Shown: positions 1 to 8,896 of the stretch, in pieces | Layout: each line of letters starts with the position of its first letter | Position numbering within the stretch: position 1 is the stretch's first letter | Assembly (NCBI RefSeq): GCF_020905345.1 | Contig: NZ_JAJJMO010000001.1 | Coordinates: 3,658,001 to 3,722,000, forward strand | DNA length: 64,000 nucleotides | DNA from: Flavobacterium pisciphilum | GTDB taxonomy: Bacteria; Bacteroidota; Bacteroidia; Flavobacteriales; Flavobacteriaceae | Direction: 5' to 3' | Translations under genes and position numbers: made by a program | The notes under the pieces: model-generated | What the model saw: the letters and a program-made list of their open reading frames with translations, nothing else | Told to the model about the DNA's origin: nothing | Databases searched by the model: none

Positions 1-675
1 TCATACATCGGTATTTCATTTATAGTATTGATTTTTGGTATTTATGCTGTTCCTAAAATTATAGATAGAGTAAAAAATGATACTGTCGTAAAAGGAAGCC
101 GTTTAGATAGTGTTAGTGGGAAAAATGTTAAGGATGACGGGAAATTAGTAAAAATTGGTCCAGCTCCTAAATTTGAATTAACAAATCAGGATAACGTCAA
201 AATAACTAATGAAACTTATAAAGGCAAAGTTTATGTTTTAGAGTTTTTCTTTACAACATGTCCATCAATTTGTCCAAAGATGAATTTGAGTATGTTAGAA
301 ATAGAGAAAAAGTTTTTTGGAAATCCAAACTTTGGAATCGTTTCAATAACAATTGACCCAGCTCATGATACAGCACAAGTTTTAAAAGACCACGCGAAAA
401 TACTAGGAGTTAAGTCATCTAATTGGAATTTCTTAACAGGAGATAAAAATGTTATTTTAGATTTATCTAATAAAGGATTTAATTTATATGCAGGAGCAAA
501 TAGTAAAGTAAGCGGAGGTTTTGAGCATTCAGGCTTATTTGCTTTAATAGATAAAAATGGAGATATCCGTTGTCGCAAAGATGATTTTGGAAACCCAATA
601 CTTTATTACGATGGATTGGATAAAAAAGGAGTTAGAGACATACAACAAGATATAAATATATTATTAGAAGAATAA
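1..675 (+). CDS. SCO1/SenC family copper chaperone, 5' truncated by window edge
   Basis: The reading frame is open from base 1, so the gene begins upstream of the window; the TTG at 28 is only an internal codon. The visible part starts with a hydrophobic segment that fits the single N-terminal membrane anchor of SCO proteins. The thioredoxin-like domain carries the CPSIC copper-binding motif (bases about 259-273) and a downstream FEHSG histidine, the third copper ligand of the family. SCO proteins deliver copper to the CuA site of cytochrome c oxidase, or act as thiol reductants, on the periplasmic side. The DUF420 gene starts 1 nt after this stop, consistent with a cytochrome-oxidase accessory operon. 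The family call is firm; the exact role is inferred from family and neighbours. Confidence 0.92.
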   Translation, partial: SYIGISFIVLIFGIYAVPKIIDRVKNDTVVKGSRLDSVSGKNVKDDGKLVKIGPAPKFELTNQDNVKITNETYKGKVYVLEFFFTTCPSICPKMNLSMLEIEKKFFGNPNFGIVSITIDPAHDTAQVLKDHAKILGVKSSNWNFLTGDKNVILDLSNKGFNLYAGANSKVSGGFEHSGLFALIDKNGDIRCRKDDFGNPILYYDGLDKKGVRDIQQDINILLEE

Positions 676-676
676 A

Positions 677-1216
677 ATGGAGGATAATTCATTAGAAAAA
701 AAATACAACAAGTACATCGTGCTTGTTTCAATTGTAATTCCTGTTGTAGTAGCTATCTTGTTTGGAGTAAAACTTAAAGATTTTGGGTATAATGTAGAGC
801 CACTTACTTTTTTGCCACCTATTTATGCTACAATAAACGGTATTACAGCCTTGGTTTTAATTATTGCAGTAATGGCTATTAAAAAAGGAAATCGAAAGCT
901 ACATGAGCGTTTGATGACTACAGCAATTGCTCTTTCATTGGCTTTCCTAGTGATGTACATCGCATATCATATGACATCAGATTCTACTAAATTTGGTGGA
1001 GAAGGAGTGATTAGATATGTGTATTTCTTTATTTTAATTTCTCACATTTTATTGTCAATTGCAATCGTTCCATTGGTTTTGATAACATATGTTCGTGCAA
1101 TTGGAAAGAACTTCAATAGTCATAAAAAAATTGCAAGAATTACATTTCCACTTTGGTTATACGTTGCTATTACCGGAGTGATTGTTTATTTAATGATTTC
1201 CCCTTATTATGTTTAA
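677..1216 (+). CDS. DUF420 family membrane protein
   Basis: A 179-residue integral membrane protein with about five hydrophobic segments and conserved histidines inside or next to them (KLHER, AYHMT, ISHIL, SHKK). This pattern fits the DUF420/YozB family, often found beside cytochrome oxidase assembly genes; the histidines suggest haem or metal binding, but no reaction is established. The start lies 1 nt after the SCO stop and the end overlaps the next gene by 8 nt, so the three genes are very probably one transcript. Family assignment is by sequence pattern; a role in respiration is inferred from context. Confidence 0.85.
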   Translation: MEDNSLEKKYNKYIVLVSIVIPVVVAILFGVKLKDFGYNVEPLTFLPPIYATINGITALVLIIAVMAIKKGNRKLHERLMTTAIALSLAFLVMYIAYHMTSDSTKFGGEGVIRYVYFFILISHILLSIAIVPLVLITYVRAIGKNFNSHKKIARITFPLWLYVAITGVIVYLMISPYYV

Positions 1217-1475
1217 TATAAATACAAACAACAAGAAACATAATGTTTCTAGACTAGCAAAGATTAGTTTCTTGTTGGTTATTTTTTTCTTTAGTTTATC
1301 TACCAATGCGCAATGCGCAATGTGCCGTGCAGCTCTTGGTGGTGATGAAAATACAAAACAAGCCGAAGCAGTAAATGATGGAATTGTCTATCTAATGGTA
1401 GTGCCGTATTTACTTGTTTTAGTAATTGGTTACTTGATTTATAGAATGTACCAATCTAAAAAGAAAAACGCGTAA
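1209..1475 (+). CDS. Small membrane protein with CAMC motif, hypothetical
   Basis: An 88-residue protein with an N-terminal hydrophobic stretch ending in TNAQ (signal peptide or signal anchor), then a CAMC motif at about residues 36-39 directly after it, and a C-terminal membrane segment followed by a short lysine-rich tail. It overlaps the DUF420 gene by 8 nt, indicating translational coupling. Similar short proteins accompany SCO/DUF420 genes in flavobacteria (from memory). The CxxC pair facing the periplasm could bind metal or haem, or take part in thiol exchange with the SCO protein; this is inference. No characterised homologue is recognised. Confidence 0.75.
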   Translation: MFNINTNNKKHNVSRLAKISFLLVIFFFSLSTNAQCAMCRAALGGDENTKQAEAVNDGIVYLMVVPYLLVLVIGYLIYRMYQSKKKNA

Positions 1476-1483
1476 GCTAGATT

Positions 1484-2893
1484 TTATTTCAATCCGTTTA
1501 CCGAGACATTTACAGTTCCATTAACTTTTATAAAAGCAATAATGGCTTGATTTGTCAATTCTACTTTTTGAAATTCGATATCTTCCATTTTTCCATTTAC
1601 AAAAACACCAGGCATAGGAGAATAATTTTTAAGATAGGTAAGCATACTTTGTTTTCCTTCTTCTAAGTTTGGTTGTATTGAGTAACGGCAGCTTTCCTCC
1701 ATTTTCTTTAAAATGTAGCCCTGCATAAGCCAGTTAGCTGTGCGGGTTAGTCTACTTTTTGTATCAAGAACGTAGTCGAGTTTGTCAAAATAAAGTTCTT
1801 TAGATTGTGGGTTGTATTTTGGAAAACCATTTAAATATAAGGTTCCGTTTACAGCTCCTAAAACATCTAAGGCAATAATCATTTTTCCTTCCTTGTGCCA
1901 AATTTCAACATTCTTTACTGTGATTTTTTTGCTTCCAGAACCAAATTCTTGTCCAGAAAAATTTCTAGTCATGATTTTAGAAGCGTCCTTATAGCTTGAA
2001 ACTGCAGCGATATTAGCAGTAATTTGTTTTGGAATTTTTGCTACAGGTTTCAAAACAATTTTGGAAGCATTAAATTTGCTTTCAGGTTGCTTGCCAATTA
2101 TAGTCTCCATATTACATTTCATACCCATTTCTAACAAAAAAGAATCGTTTTTTAGTAAGGCATCAGTAGAGTATATTTCTATAGGTACAATTCTCAGCCA
2201 GCTTTCGTATTGTTCATTCATTTGGAAAGGAGTACAAATTTTTTCCAAAGCTGCTAAAACATTAGGTTTAAAATCCATCGATTTTTCGATTGCTGCATCA
2301 ATACTTTTTTCTATTTTTGATTTGAAAATAGAAACAGCCGGATTTATAAGATAAGTTACTGGCATATTTTTTCCAAAAACACTCATTGTTGGGCTCTCAT
2401 TCCAATCTAATGATTTTAATTCGGTTTTAGTGTTCAGCTTCCAGTTGGTTAATCCTACTGAGCTAATTAATGTAATTACCCCATTCAAATTAAATTCTCG
2501 CGTGTCGTATAATTCGACGCCTAATTGTTTAGTGCCTATTCGGTACTTTACAAGCGCTTTTAAAGGTAAAATAGTTTTTATTTTTTTGCCAGGATTAGTT
2601 GGGTCAGCTTCAATTTTTATAGGAGCTAATTTCCATATCTTGATTTCAATATCGTCATCTTCAATGTTGTTGTCTTCGTAAATTAAGCCATTAAGGATGG
2701 TATTGGTTTGGTTTTCAATGTCTTTTAGTTTTACGGTTATGGGTAAATTAATAAATGAAGGGGTGTTGTCATATAGTAGTGGACTGGCATCATCTGGTTC
2801 GGGTTTTAATGTTGTTAGTTTTTGAGAAGAAGAACAACTGGCTATAAACAGTGTAACCATTGAGAGAATTAGAAACGAGAATAATTTCTTCAT
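1484..2893 (-). CDS. DUF4403 family lipoprotein
   Basis: A 469-residue protein starting with a lysine-containing n-region, a hydrophobic core and a lipobox (IASC, Cys20), so it is predicted to be a lipoprotein. The rest is beta-rich with the repeated ligand-pocket-like pattern of DUF4403 proteins, a Bacteroidota family thought to be tubular lipid-binding-like (the lipid-binding role is uncertain). It is convergent with the small CxxC membrane protein gene, 8 nt apart, and stands alone on its strand. Two TAnnTTTG-type elements lie upstream on the minus strand (2915-2922 and 2929-2936), but no TTG at the usual spacing was found, so the promoter is not settled. Confidence 0.8.
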   Translation of the reverse strand: MKKLFSFLILSMVTLFIASCSSSQKLTTLKPEPDDASPLLYDNTPSFINLPITVKLKDIENQTNTILNGLIYEDNNIEDDDIEIKIWKLAPIKIEADPTNPGKKIKTILPLKALVKYRIGTKQLGVELYDTREFNLNGVITLISSVGLTNWKLNTKTELKSLDWNESPTMSVFGKNMPVTYLINPAVSIFKSKIEKSIDAAIEKSMDFKPNVLAALEKICTPFQMNEQYESWLRIVPIEIYSTDALLKNDSFLLEMGMKCNMETIIGKQPESKFNASKIVLKPVAKIPKQITANIAAVSSYKDASKIMTRNFSGQEFGSGSKKITVKNVEIWHKEGKMIIALDVLGAVNGTLYLNGFPKYNPQSKELYFDKLDYVLDTKSRLTRTANWLMQGYILKKMEESCRYSIQPNLEEGKQSMLTYLKNYSPMPGVFVNGKMEDIEFQKVELTNQAIIAFIKVNGTVNVSVNGLK

Positions 2894-3065
2894 TATATTT
2901 TTTTATTTTAGATGCAAAATTAAGAAAACAAATATATTTTAAGATTAAAGTGTAACATTTTGATGGAAATTTAGTCTTATTGATATGATAGATTAAAGCT
3001 ATTAACATTTTATTGTAGTAAATTGCTAGCCAAAATAGGTATTATTGTTTTAAAATTAACAAACC

Positions 3066-3767
3066 ATGATTGAGATTAAAGACTTACATAAATCCTACAA
3101 AATGGGAAAATCAGAATTGCATGTACTGAAAGGTATTAATTTCAATATAAAAGAAGGAGAGTTGGTTGCAATTATGGGGTCATCAGGTTCTGGGAAATCA
3201 ACGTTGCTTAATATTTTAGGAATATTAGACGAAGCAGATTCTGGAGAGTATATTCTGGATAATGTACCAATCAAAAACCTGAATGAAACTATTGCTTCTA
3301 GATATAGAAATAAATTTTTAGGTTTTGTTTTTCAGTCATTTAATTTAATTAATTATAAAACAGCCTTAGATAATGTAGCTATGCCTTTATATTATCAAGG
3401 TATAAAAAGAAAAGAGAGATATGAAATAGCGCTTAACTACTTAAAAAAAGTAGGTCTGGATTCACATTCGCATCACTTGCCAAACGAACTTTCGGGAGGA
3501 CAGAAACAACGTGTAGCAATTGCTAGAGCATTGGCGTCTAATCCAAAAGTTTTATTAGCAGATGAGCCAACAGGAGCCTTAGATACAAAAACGTCGTATG
3601 AAGTAATGGAATTGATTCAAGGAATCAATGATGAAGGAAAAACAATCTTGATTGTAACACACGAGCCAGATATTGCAGCAATGTGTAAGAGAAATGTAGT
3701 CTTAAAAGACGGACTAATTATAGATGATAAATACGTAGAACAAGTAAGAGCATCAGCTTATGTTTAA
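3066..3767 (+). CDS. ABC transporter ATP-binding protein, MacB/LolD type
   Basis: A 233-residue nucleotide-binding protein with Walker A GSSGSGKS at 38-45, a Q-loop FQS near 89-91, the ABC signature LSGGQ at 142-146, Walker B VLLADEP at 162-168 and the switch histidine in VTHE. The sequence is that of the MacB/LolD/FtsE branch, whose permeases are of the FtsX type. It overlaps the first permease gene by 8 nt. With the following permeases, adaptors and TolC homologue it forms a tripartite exporter that drives substrate from the periplasm or inner membrane through the outer membrane. The substrate cannot be read from sequence: peptides, siderophores, macrolides or lipoproteins are all possible. 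Confidence 0.95.
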   Translation: MIEIKDLHKSYKMGKSELHVLKGINFNIKEGELVAIMGSSGSGKSTLLNILGILDEADSGEYILDNVPIKNLNETIASRYRNKFLGFVFQSFNLINYKTALDNVAMPLYYQGIKRKERYEIALNYLKKVGLDSHSHHLPNELSGGQKQRVAIARALASNPKVLLADEPTGALDTKTSYEVMELIQGINDEGKTILIVTHEPDIAAMCKRNVVLKDGLIIDDKYVEQVRASAYV

Positions 3768-5004
3768 TATTGAGCGTTGGCAGGAAATATTTGAGGCAAT
3801 TGCTAAAAATAAATTAAGAACGTTTCTTACAGGAGTTTCTGTAGCTTCGGGGATTTTTATATTGGTTATCCTTCTTGGAGCAGGTAAAGGGCTTCAAAAC
3901 GGAATTGAAAAACAATTTGAACGTGATGCTGCTGGTATTATAGAAGTTTGGACAGGTACTACTGCAAAACAATATAAAGGACTAAATCCAGGAAGACAAA
4001 TTCAGTTTAGAAATAGTGATTACACACAATCAGTTCAAAAATTTGAAGATAAATTAGATAAAAGAGCGTCAACTTATAACTTTTGGGGAGCTTCAGTTAG
4101 TTATGGAAAAGAATCTTCAACGTATCAATTTAGAGGTGTTGATCCTGATTATTTGGGTATTGAAAATGGTACAGTTGTGATGGGAAGATTTATAAATAGC
4201 AAAGATTTGGCTAATTATGAAAAAGTTGCTGTTATTGGGATGAAAGTAAAAACGGATTTGTTTAAAGATAAAAATCCACTTGGAGAACAGATAGCGATTA
4301 ATAATATTAATTTTAAAGTAGTCGGTGTTTTTACTGATCCAGCAGGTGAAAGAGAAGAAACAAGAGTTTACTTGCCAATGTCAACAACACAAAGAGCCTA
4401 TGGAATTGGTGACAAAGTAAGTAATTTGTTCTTTACATTAAATAAGAAAGCTACTTATGAAGAAGCGTTAGCAGAGTCTAAAAAATTCACAGCAGAATTA
4501 AAAGCTCTTTTAAAGAACAAAAATGTTGTTGCTCCAGACGATGATAGTGGTATTGGTTTATACAATTCAGTTGAGGATGCAAAACAGGTATATGATTTAA
4601 ATCTTTACATCAGGCTGTTTTTTTGGTGGGTAGGAATTTGTACAATCATAGCTGGTGTTGTTGGAGTTAGTAATATTATGCTAATTATTGTAAAAGAAAG
4701 AACCAAAGAAATTGGTATAAGAAAAGCACTTGGTGCTTCTCCAATATCGATTGTGGGGATGATATTACATGAATCTATTTTTATTACTACAATCGCAGGT
4801 TTTATAGGTTTATTGGCTAGTTTATTATTGCTAGAAGTGGTAGGCCCAATGATAAAAAGTGAATTCTTTTTAAATCCTCAAGTTGATTTTAGTGTGGCAT
4901 TAACCACTCTAGTTTTACTTGTATTTGCAGGAGCAGTTGCTGGTTTTTTTCCAGCATATAGAGCAGCAAAAATAAAACCTATTGTAGCACTTAGAGACGA
5001 ATAA
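3760..5004 (+). CDS. MacB-type ABC transporter permease (FtsX family), first copy
   Basis: A 414-residue permease with the MacB layout: an N-terminal membrane helix after a short amphipathic segment, a large periplasmic MacB_PCD domain (about residues 45-260), then three C-terminal helices forming the FtsX domain. The cytoplasmic-loop motif VKERTKEIGIRKALGA, typical of FtsX-like permeases, precedes helix 3. Unlike E. coli MacB, the ATPase is on a separate polypeptide. It overlaps the ATPase gene by 8 nt and is followed 2 nt later by a homologous permease, so the working unit may be a heterodimer. Substrate unknown. Confidence 0.93.
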   Translation: MFNIERWQEIFEAIAKNKLRTFLTGVSVASGIFILVILLGAGKGLQNGIEKQFERDAAGIIEVWTGTTAKQYKGLNPGRQIQFRNSDYTQSVQKFEDKLDKRASTYNFWGASVSYGKESSTYQFRGVDPDYLGIENGTVVMGRFINSKDLANYEKVAVIGMKVKTDLFKDKNPLGEQIAINNINFKVVGVFTDPAGEREETRVYLPMSTTQRAYGIGDKVSNLFFTLNKKATYEEALAESKKFTAELKALLKNKNVVAPDDDSGIGLYNSVEDAKQVYDLNLYIRLFFWWVGICTIIAGVVGVSNIMLIIVKERTKEIGIRKALGASPISIVGMILHESIFITTIAGFIGLLASLLLLEVVGPMIKSEFFLNPQVDFSVALTTLVLLVFAGAVAGFFPAYRAAKIKPIVALRDE

Positions 5005-5006
5005 TT

Positions 5007-6275
5007 ATGTTTGATAGAGATAATTGGGAAGAGATTTTAGAAGCTTTAACGGCTAATGTATTTAGAACGGTACTTACCGCCTTTGGTGTATTTTGGGGAA
5101 TATTCATTTTAGTAATATTACTCGCTGCCGGAAATGGTTTGGAGAATGGAGTTAAAAAAGGATTTGACGGGATTGCGACAAATACTATGTTTATGTGGAG
5201 TCAAACCACATCAAAAGCATATAAAGGGTTGCCTAAAACGCGTCGTTATGATTTTAGGAATAGCGATGTGATGGCCCTAAAAGAAGCTTTTCCAGACTTA
5301 TTATATGTTTCTCCTCGAAATCAGTTAGGAGATTTTAATGGAGCGAATAATGTAGTTCGAGGTACAAAAACTTCCGCTTTTACTATTTATGGCGATTACC
5401 CAGAGCTTATTAAGCAACAGCCGATGACAATAATAAAAGGACGTTTTATAAACCAACAAGATATCAAGCACAACAGAAAAGTAGCAGTTATTGGAAAAGG
5501 AGTTATAAGCGAACTTTACGGAAAAGCAGAAGAAGTTATAGGGACTTATGTTAAGGTAAATGGAATAAGTTTTATGGTTGTTGGAGTATATCATTCTAAG
5601 AATCAGAATAATGGAGGTGCAGAGGCAGAGCAGAAAAATATATTTGTTCCTTTTACTAGTTTTCAGCAAGCCTTTAATTATGGAGATAAAGTAGGCTGGA
5701 TGGCATTAACAGCCAATGATAAAGTTTCGATTACAGATCTAAAACCTAAAATTATAGATCTAATAAAAGAAAGGCACTCTGTTAATCCTATTGATGATAG
5801 AGCAGTTGGGAATTTTGATTTGTTTGAGCGATTCAATCAAGTGCAAGGATTGTTTACAATCTTGACATTTATTGCTTATTTCGTGGGTACGTTGGTTTTA
5901 ATTTCAGGAGTTATTGGTATTTCTAATATTATGCTTATTGTAGTAAAAGAGAGAACTAAAGAAATAGGAATACGACGAGCCTTGGGAGCAACCCCAGGAG
6001 CAATTCGAAGACAAATACTTTCAGAATCTATATTTTTAACTATTATTTCAGGAATGTTAGGTATTGCAGTTGCTACAGGAGTTATTGCAGTTCTTAATAT
6101 GGTGCTGGCTTCGATGCCCCAAGAGGGAGAAACGATGTTTGCTAATCCAACGGTAGATTTAAGAGTTGTTTTTGTAGCATTATTAATTTTAATAGGATCA
6201 GGTTTGTTAGCAGGATTTATTCCAGCTCAAACTGCAATAAACGTAAAGCCAGTAGACGCTTTACGATCAGAATAA
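5007..6275 (+). CDS. MacB-type ABC transporter permease (FtsX family), second copy
   Basis: A 422-residue homologue of the preceding permease with the same plan: helix 1 (about 20-40), a periplasmic MacB_PCD domain, and three C-terminal helices with the conserved VKERTKEIGIRRALGA loop. The two proteins are clearly related but divergent in the periplasmic domain, suggesting an old duplication and a heterodimeric transporter sharing one ATPase. It starts 2 nt after the first permease stop. A 41-nt AT-rich gap separates it from the first adaptor gene. Substrate is not predictable. Confidence 0.93.
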   Translation: MFDRDNWEEILEALTANVFRTVLTAFGVFWGIFILVILLAAGNGLENGVKKGFDGIATNTMFMWSQTTSKAYKGLPKTRRYDFRNSDVMALKEAFPDLLYVSPRNQLGDFNGANNVVRGTKTSAFTIYGDYPELIKQQPMTIIKGRFINQQDIKHNRKVAVIGKGVISELYGKAEEVIGTYVKVNGISFMVVGVYHSKNQNNGGAEAEQKNIFVPFTSFQQAFNYGDKVGWMALTANDKVSITDLKPKIIDLIKERHSVNPIDDRAVGNFDLFERFNQVQGLFTILTFIAYFVGTLVLISGVIGISNIMLIVVKERTKEIGIRRALGATPGAIRRQILSESIFLTIISGMLGIAVATGVIAVLNMVLASMPQEGETMFANPTVDLRVVFVALLILIGSGLLAGFIPAQTAINVKPVDALRSE

Positions 6276-6316
6276 ATTATCAATCAATAAAATAATCGAT
6301 TAAACTAAAAAACAAA

Positions 6317-7432
6317 ATGAAAAAAGGAGTAACGATAACCATTTTAATTTTTATTGCAATAGTTTTCTTTGGTGCTTTGTATTATTTGTATGCAAAAAAT
6401 CAAGAGTCACCTATTGTTTATCAAACAGAGAAAGCTGAAATAAAAACGATAGTTAAAAACACAATCGCAACAGGTAATATTCAGCCAGATGAAGAGGTAC
6501 TTATTAAACCAAATATTTCAGGAATTATTGAGGCTGTTTATATCAAAGCAGGAGAAAGTATCAAAGCGGGAGATATGATTGCAAAGATAAAAGTTGTTGC
6601 AAATGTTTCGAATGTAAGTAGTACTCAAAATCAGGTTCAAACTGCTAAAATTGCATTGGATAATCAAGAAAAGTTATACCAAAGACAAAAAACATTGTTT
6701 GATAAAGGGGTAATCTCTGCAAATGATTTTGATGCAGCACAATTAGCTTACAAACAAGCGAAACAGACTTATTTGTCATCAAAGCAAAGTTTTGATATCG
6801 TAAAAACAGGAACTACATCAGGACTTGGAAATTATGCAAATACCTTAATTCGCTCTACAGTAACAGGAATGGTGTTAGATGTACCAGTAAAAGTAGGAAA
6901 TCAAGTTATTGAGAGTAATAACTTTAATGAAGGAACTACAATTGCTAGTGTTGCAGATGTTGGAAGGATGATTTTTGTTGGAAAAATTGATGAATCAGAA
7001 GTTGGAAAAATCAAAGAAAAAATGCCAATCGAAATTACAGTTGGAGCTATTGAAAACAAGAAATTTGATGCAATTTTACGTTATATTGCACCAAAAGGAG
7101 TAGTAGAAAATGGAGCTATCCAATTTCAAATAAAAGCATCATTAGAAAATAGAGATGATACATTTATTAGAGCGGGGTTAAGTGCTAATGCATCTATTAT
7201 ATTAGAGAAAGCGGAAAAAGTTTTGGCGATAAAAGAATCATTAGTTCAATTTGATAAAAAAACTCAAAAACCATATGTTGAAGTAGAAACTGCACCGCAA
7301 AAATTCCAAAGAAAAGATCTTGTTTTAGGAGTTAGTGATGGAATTTACGTTCAGGTAAAAAGTGGAATTACAGCTACAGACAAAATAAAAATCTGGAATC
7401 AGGGCTTAGTAAAAGAAGAAGAAAAAAAATAA
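6317..7432 (+). CDS. Periplasmic adaptor subunit (HlyD/MacA/RND family), first copy
   Basis: A 371-residue membrane-fusion protein: an N-terminal anchor (about residues 5-25), a biotinyl-lipoyl-like half motif near 55-95 (IKPNISGIIEAVYIKAGESI), a coiled-coil hairpin about 100-165, the second lipoyl half, a beta-barrel domain and a C-terminal membrane-proximal domain. Such adaptors bridge the inner-membrane transporter and TolC. It lies between the permeases and the TolC homologue in the same direction, as in macAB-tolC loci. The locus has a second adaptor after tolC; the two are homologous but clearly distinct, which raises the possibility of a mixed adaptor hexamer. Confidence 0.92.
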   Translation: MKKGVTITILIFIAIVFFGALYYLYAKNQESPIVYQTEKAEIKTIVKNTIATGNIQPDEEVLIKPNISGIIEAVYIKAGESIKAGDMIAKIKVVANVSNVSSTQNQVQTAKIALDNQEKLYQRQKTLFDKGVISANDFDAAQLAYKQAKQTYLSSKQSFDIVKTGTTSGLGNYANTLIRSTVTGMVLDVPVKVGNQVIESNNFNEGTTIASVADVGRMIFVGKIDESEVGKIKEKMPIEITVGAIENKKFDAILRYIAPKGVVENGAIQFQIKASLENRDDTFIRAGLSANASIILEKAEKVLAIKESLVQFDKKTQKPYVEVETAPQKFQRKDLVLGVSDGIYVQVKSGITATDKIKIWNQGLVKEEEKK

Positions 7433-7487
7433 GTAGCAGTTAAAAAAAAAGAATTTTTGGTTTTTAAAGAATGTTAAATTTGTATAG

Positions 7488-7495
7488 TATCTTTG
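7488..7495 (+). promoter_or_regulatory. Bacteroidota -7 element upstream of the tolC homologue
   Basis: TATCTTTG matches TAnnTTTG. It lies 22 nt before the ATG at 7517. The only upstream TTG that could act as a -33 (7457-7459) is at a 28-nt spacing, longer than usual, so this is a weak internal promoter. It shows that the TTG at 7493 is promoter sequence and not the gene start. Confidence 0.4.
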
Positions 7496-7516
7496 CTATG
7501 CTTTGATTCAAAGTTT

Positions 7517-8890
7517 ATGAAAAATAATAAATATATTTATCTTGTTTTTGTCTTACTACTAGGAGCGTCAATACAGGCGCAATCAAAAAAATGGACTTTA
7601 GAAGAATGTGTAAGGTATGCGTTGGAAAACAATATCTCGATTAAACAATCGGAATTGGATACTCAAACTATTGCTATCGATAAAAAAGATGCATTTGGAA
7701 AATTTCTTCCTACAGCCAATGCACAACTGTCACATTCATGGAATATTGGTTTAAATCAGGATATCACAACAGGGATTTTACGTAATCAAACTACACAGTT
7801 TACCTCTGCTGGGGCAAGTGTAGGAATTGATATCTATAGAGGATTGCAAAACCAGAATGCGTTAAGAAAAGCAAATTTATCTATAATGGCTTCTAAATAT
7901 CAATTGTTGAAAATGCAAGAAGATATTTCGCTTAATGTGGCTAATGCTTTTTTGCAAGTTCTTTTTAATAAAGAAAATTTAAAAGTACAACAGGAACAAC
8001 TTGCAATTAGTGAAAAGCAATACACACGTTCTGATGAATTAGTAAAAGCAGGAACAATCCCTAGAGGAGATTTGCTAGATATTAAAGCCACAGTAGCAAC
8101 AAATAAGCAAAATGTTGTTATTGCAGAGAATACATTGTTAATCTCTAAGTTAAGTTTAGCGCAGTTATTACAATTAAAAGAGTTCGATGATTTTGATGTA
8201 GTAGATAATACAAATATTAGTGCAGGAGAAACTATTTTAGCTCAGTCACCAGTAGCAATTTACGAAAAAGCTAAAGAGACCAGAACAGAATTAAAAATTG
8301 CTAAGGCCAATCTTGAAATTGCAGAGAAAAATGTAGCTATTGCAAGAGGAGCTTATCAGCCTTCATTAAAAGGTTTTTATAACTTTAATTCCAGAGTATC
8401 AAATTCAGATAGAACCACACTAGTTGGAGGAACAGCTGTAGTAACAGGCCCTGCTCCTTTTTGGAATCAGTTTAGTGATAACAAAGGACAGTCATTTGGA
8501 GCAGAATTATCTATTCCAATTTTTAATGGATTCTCAGTAAGAAATAATGTAGAACGCAATAAGGTAAGTTTAGAGAAATCTAAAATTGAATTAGAACAAA
8601 AAAACTTAGATTTGCAACGTAATGTTTATACAGCTTTTACTGATACTAAAGGTGCTTTAAATGCACATGAAGCAGCAGTTGTAGCTTTAGAAGCAAGACA
8701 AGGAGCTTATGATTATGCAAAAGAAAAATTTGCAGTGGGTTTAATGAACGCTTTTGATTTTAATCAATCGCAAACATTACTTACCAATGCACAATCAGAA
8801 GTAATTAGAACTAAATACGATTATATCTTTAAAACAAAAATATTAGAATTCTATTTTGGAATTCCTATTGTTCCGATAGTTAAAAACTAG
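7517..8890 (+). CDS. TolC family outer membrane efflux protein
   Basis: A 457-residue protein with a signal peptide ending near SIQAQ, followed by the TolC/OEP domain: two repeats rich in long amphipathic helices with short beta segments, which trimerise into an outer-membrane channel with a periplasmic tunnel. The ATG at 7517 is preferred over the upstream in-frame TTG at 7493, which overlaps a TAnnTTTG promoter element and would put charged and polar residues in front of the signal peptide. The gene sits between two adaptor genes and ends 6 nt before the second, so it is the exit duct of this exporter. Confidence 0.93.
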   Translation: MKNNKYIYLVFVLLLGASIQAQSKKWTLEECVRYALENNISIKQSELDTQTIAIDKKDAFGKFLPTANAQLSHSWNIGLNQDITTGILRNQTTQFTSAGASVGIDIYRGLQNQNALRKANLSIMASKYQLLKMQEDISLNVANAFLQVLFNKENLKVQQEQLAISEKQYTRSDELVKAGTIPRGDLLDIKATVATNKQNVVIAENTLLISKLSLAQLLQLKEFDDFDVVDNTNISAGETILAQSPVAIYEKAKETRTELKIAKANLEIAEKNVAIARGAYQPSLKGFYNFNSRVSNSDRTTLVGGTAVVTGPAPFWNQFSDNKGQSFGAELSIPIFNGFSVRNNVERNKVSLEKSKIELEQKNLDLQRNVYTAFTDTKGALNAHEAAVVALEARQGAYDYAKEKFAVGLMNAFDFNQSQTLLTNAQSEVIRTKYDYIFKTKILEFYFGIPIVPIVKN

Positions 8891-8896
8891 TTTATT

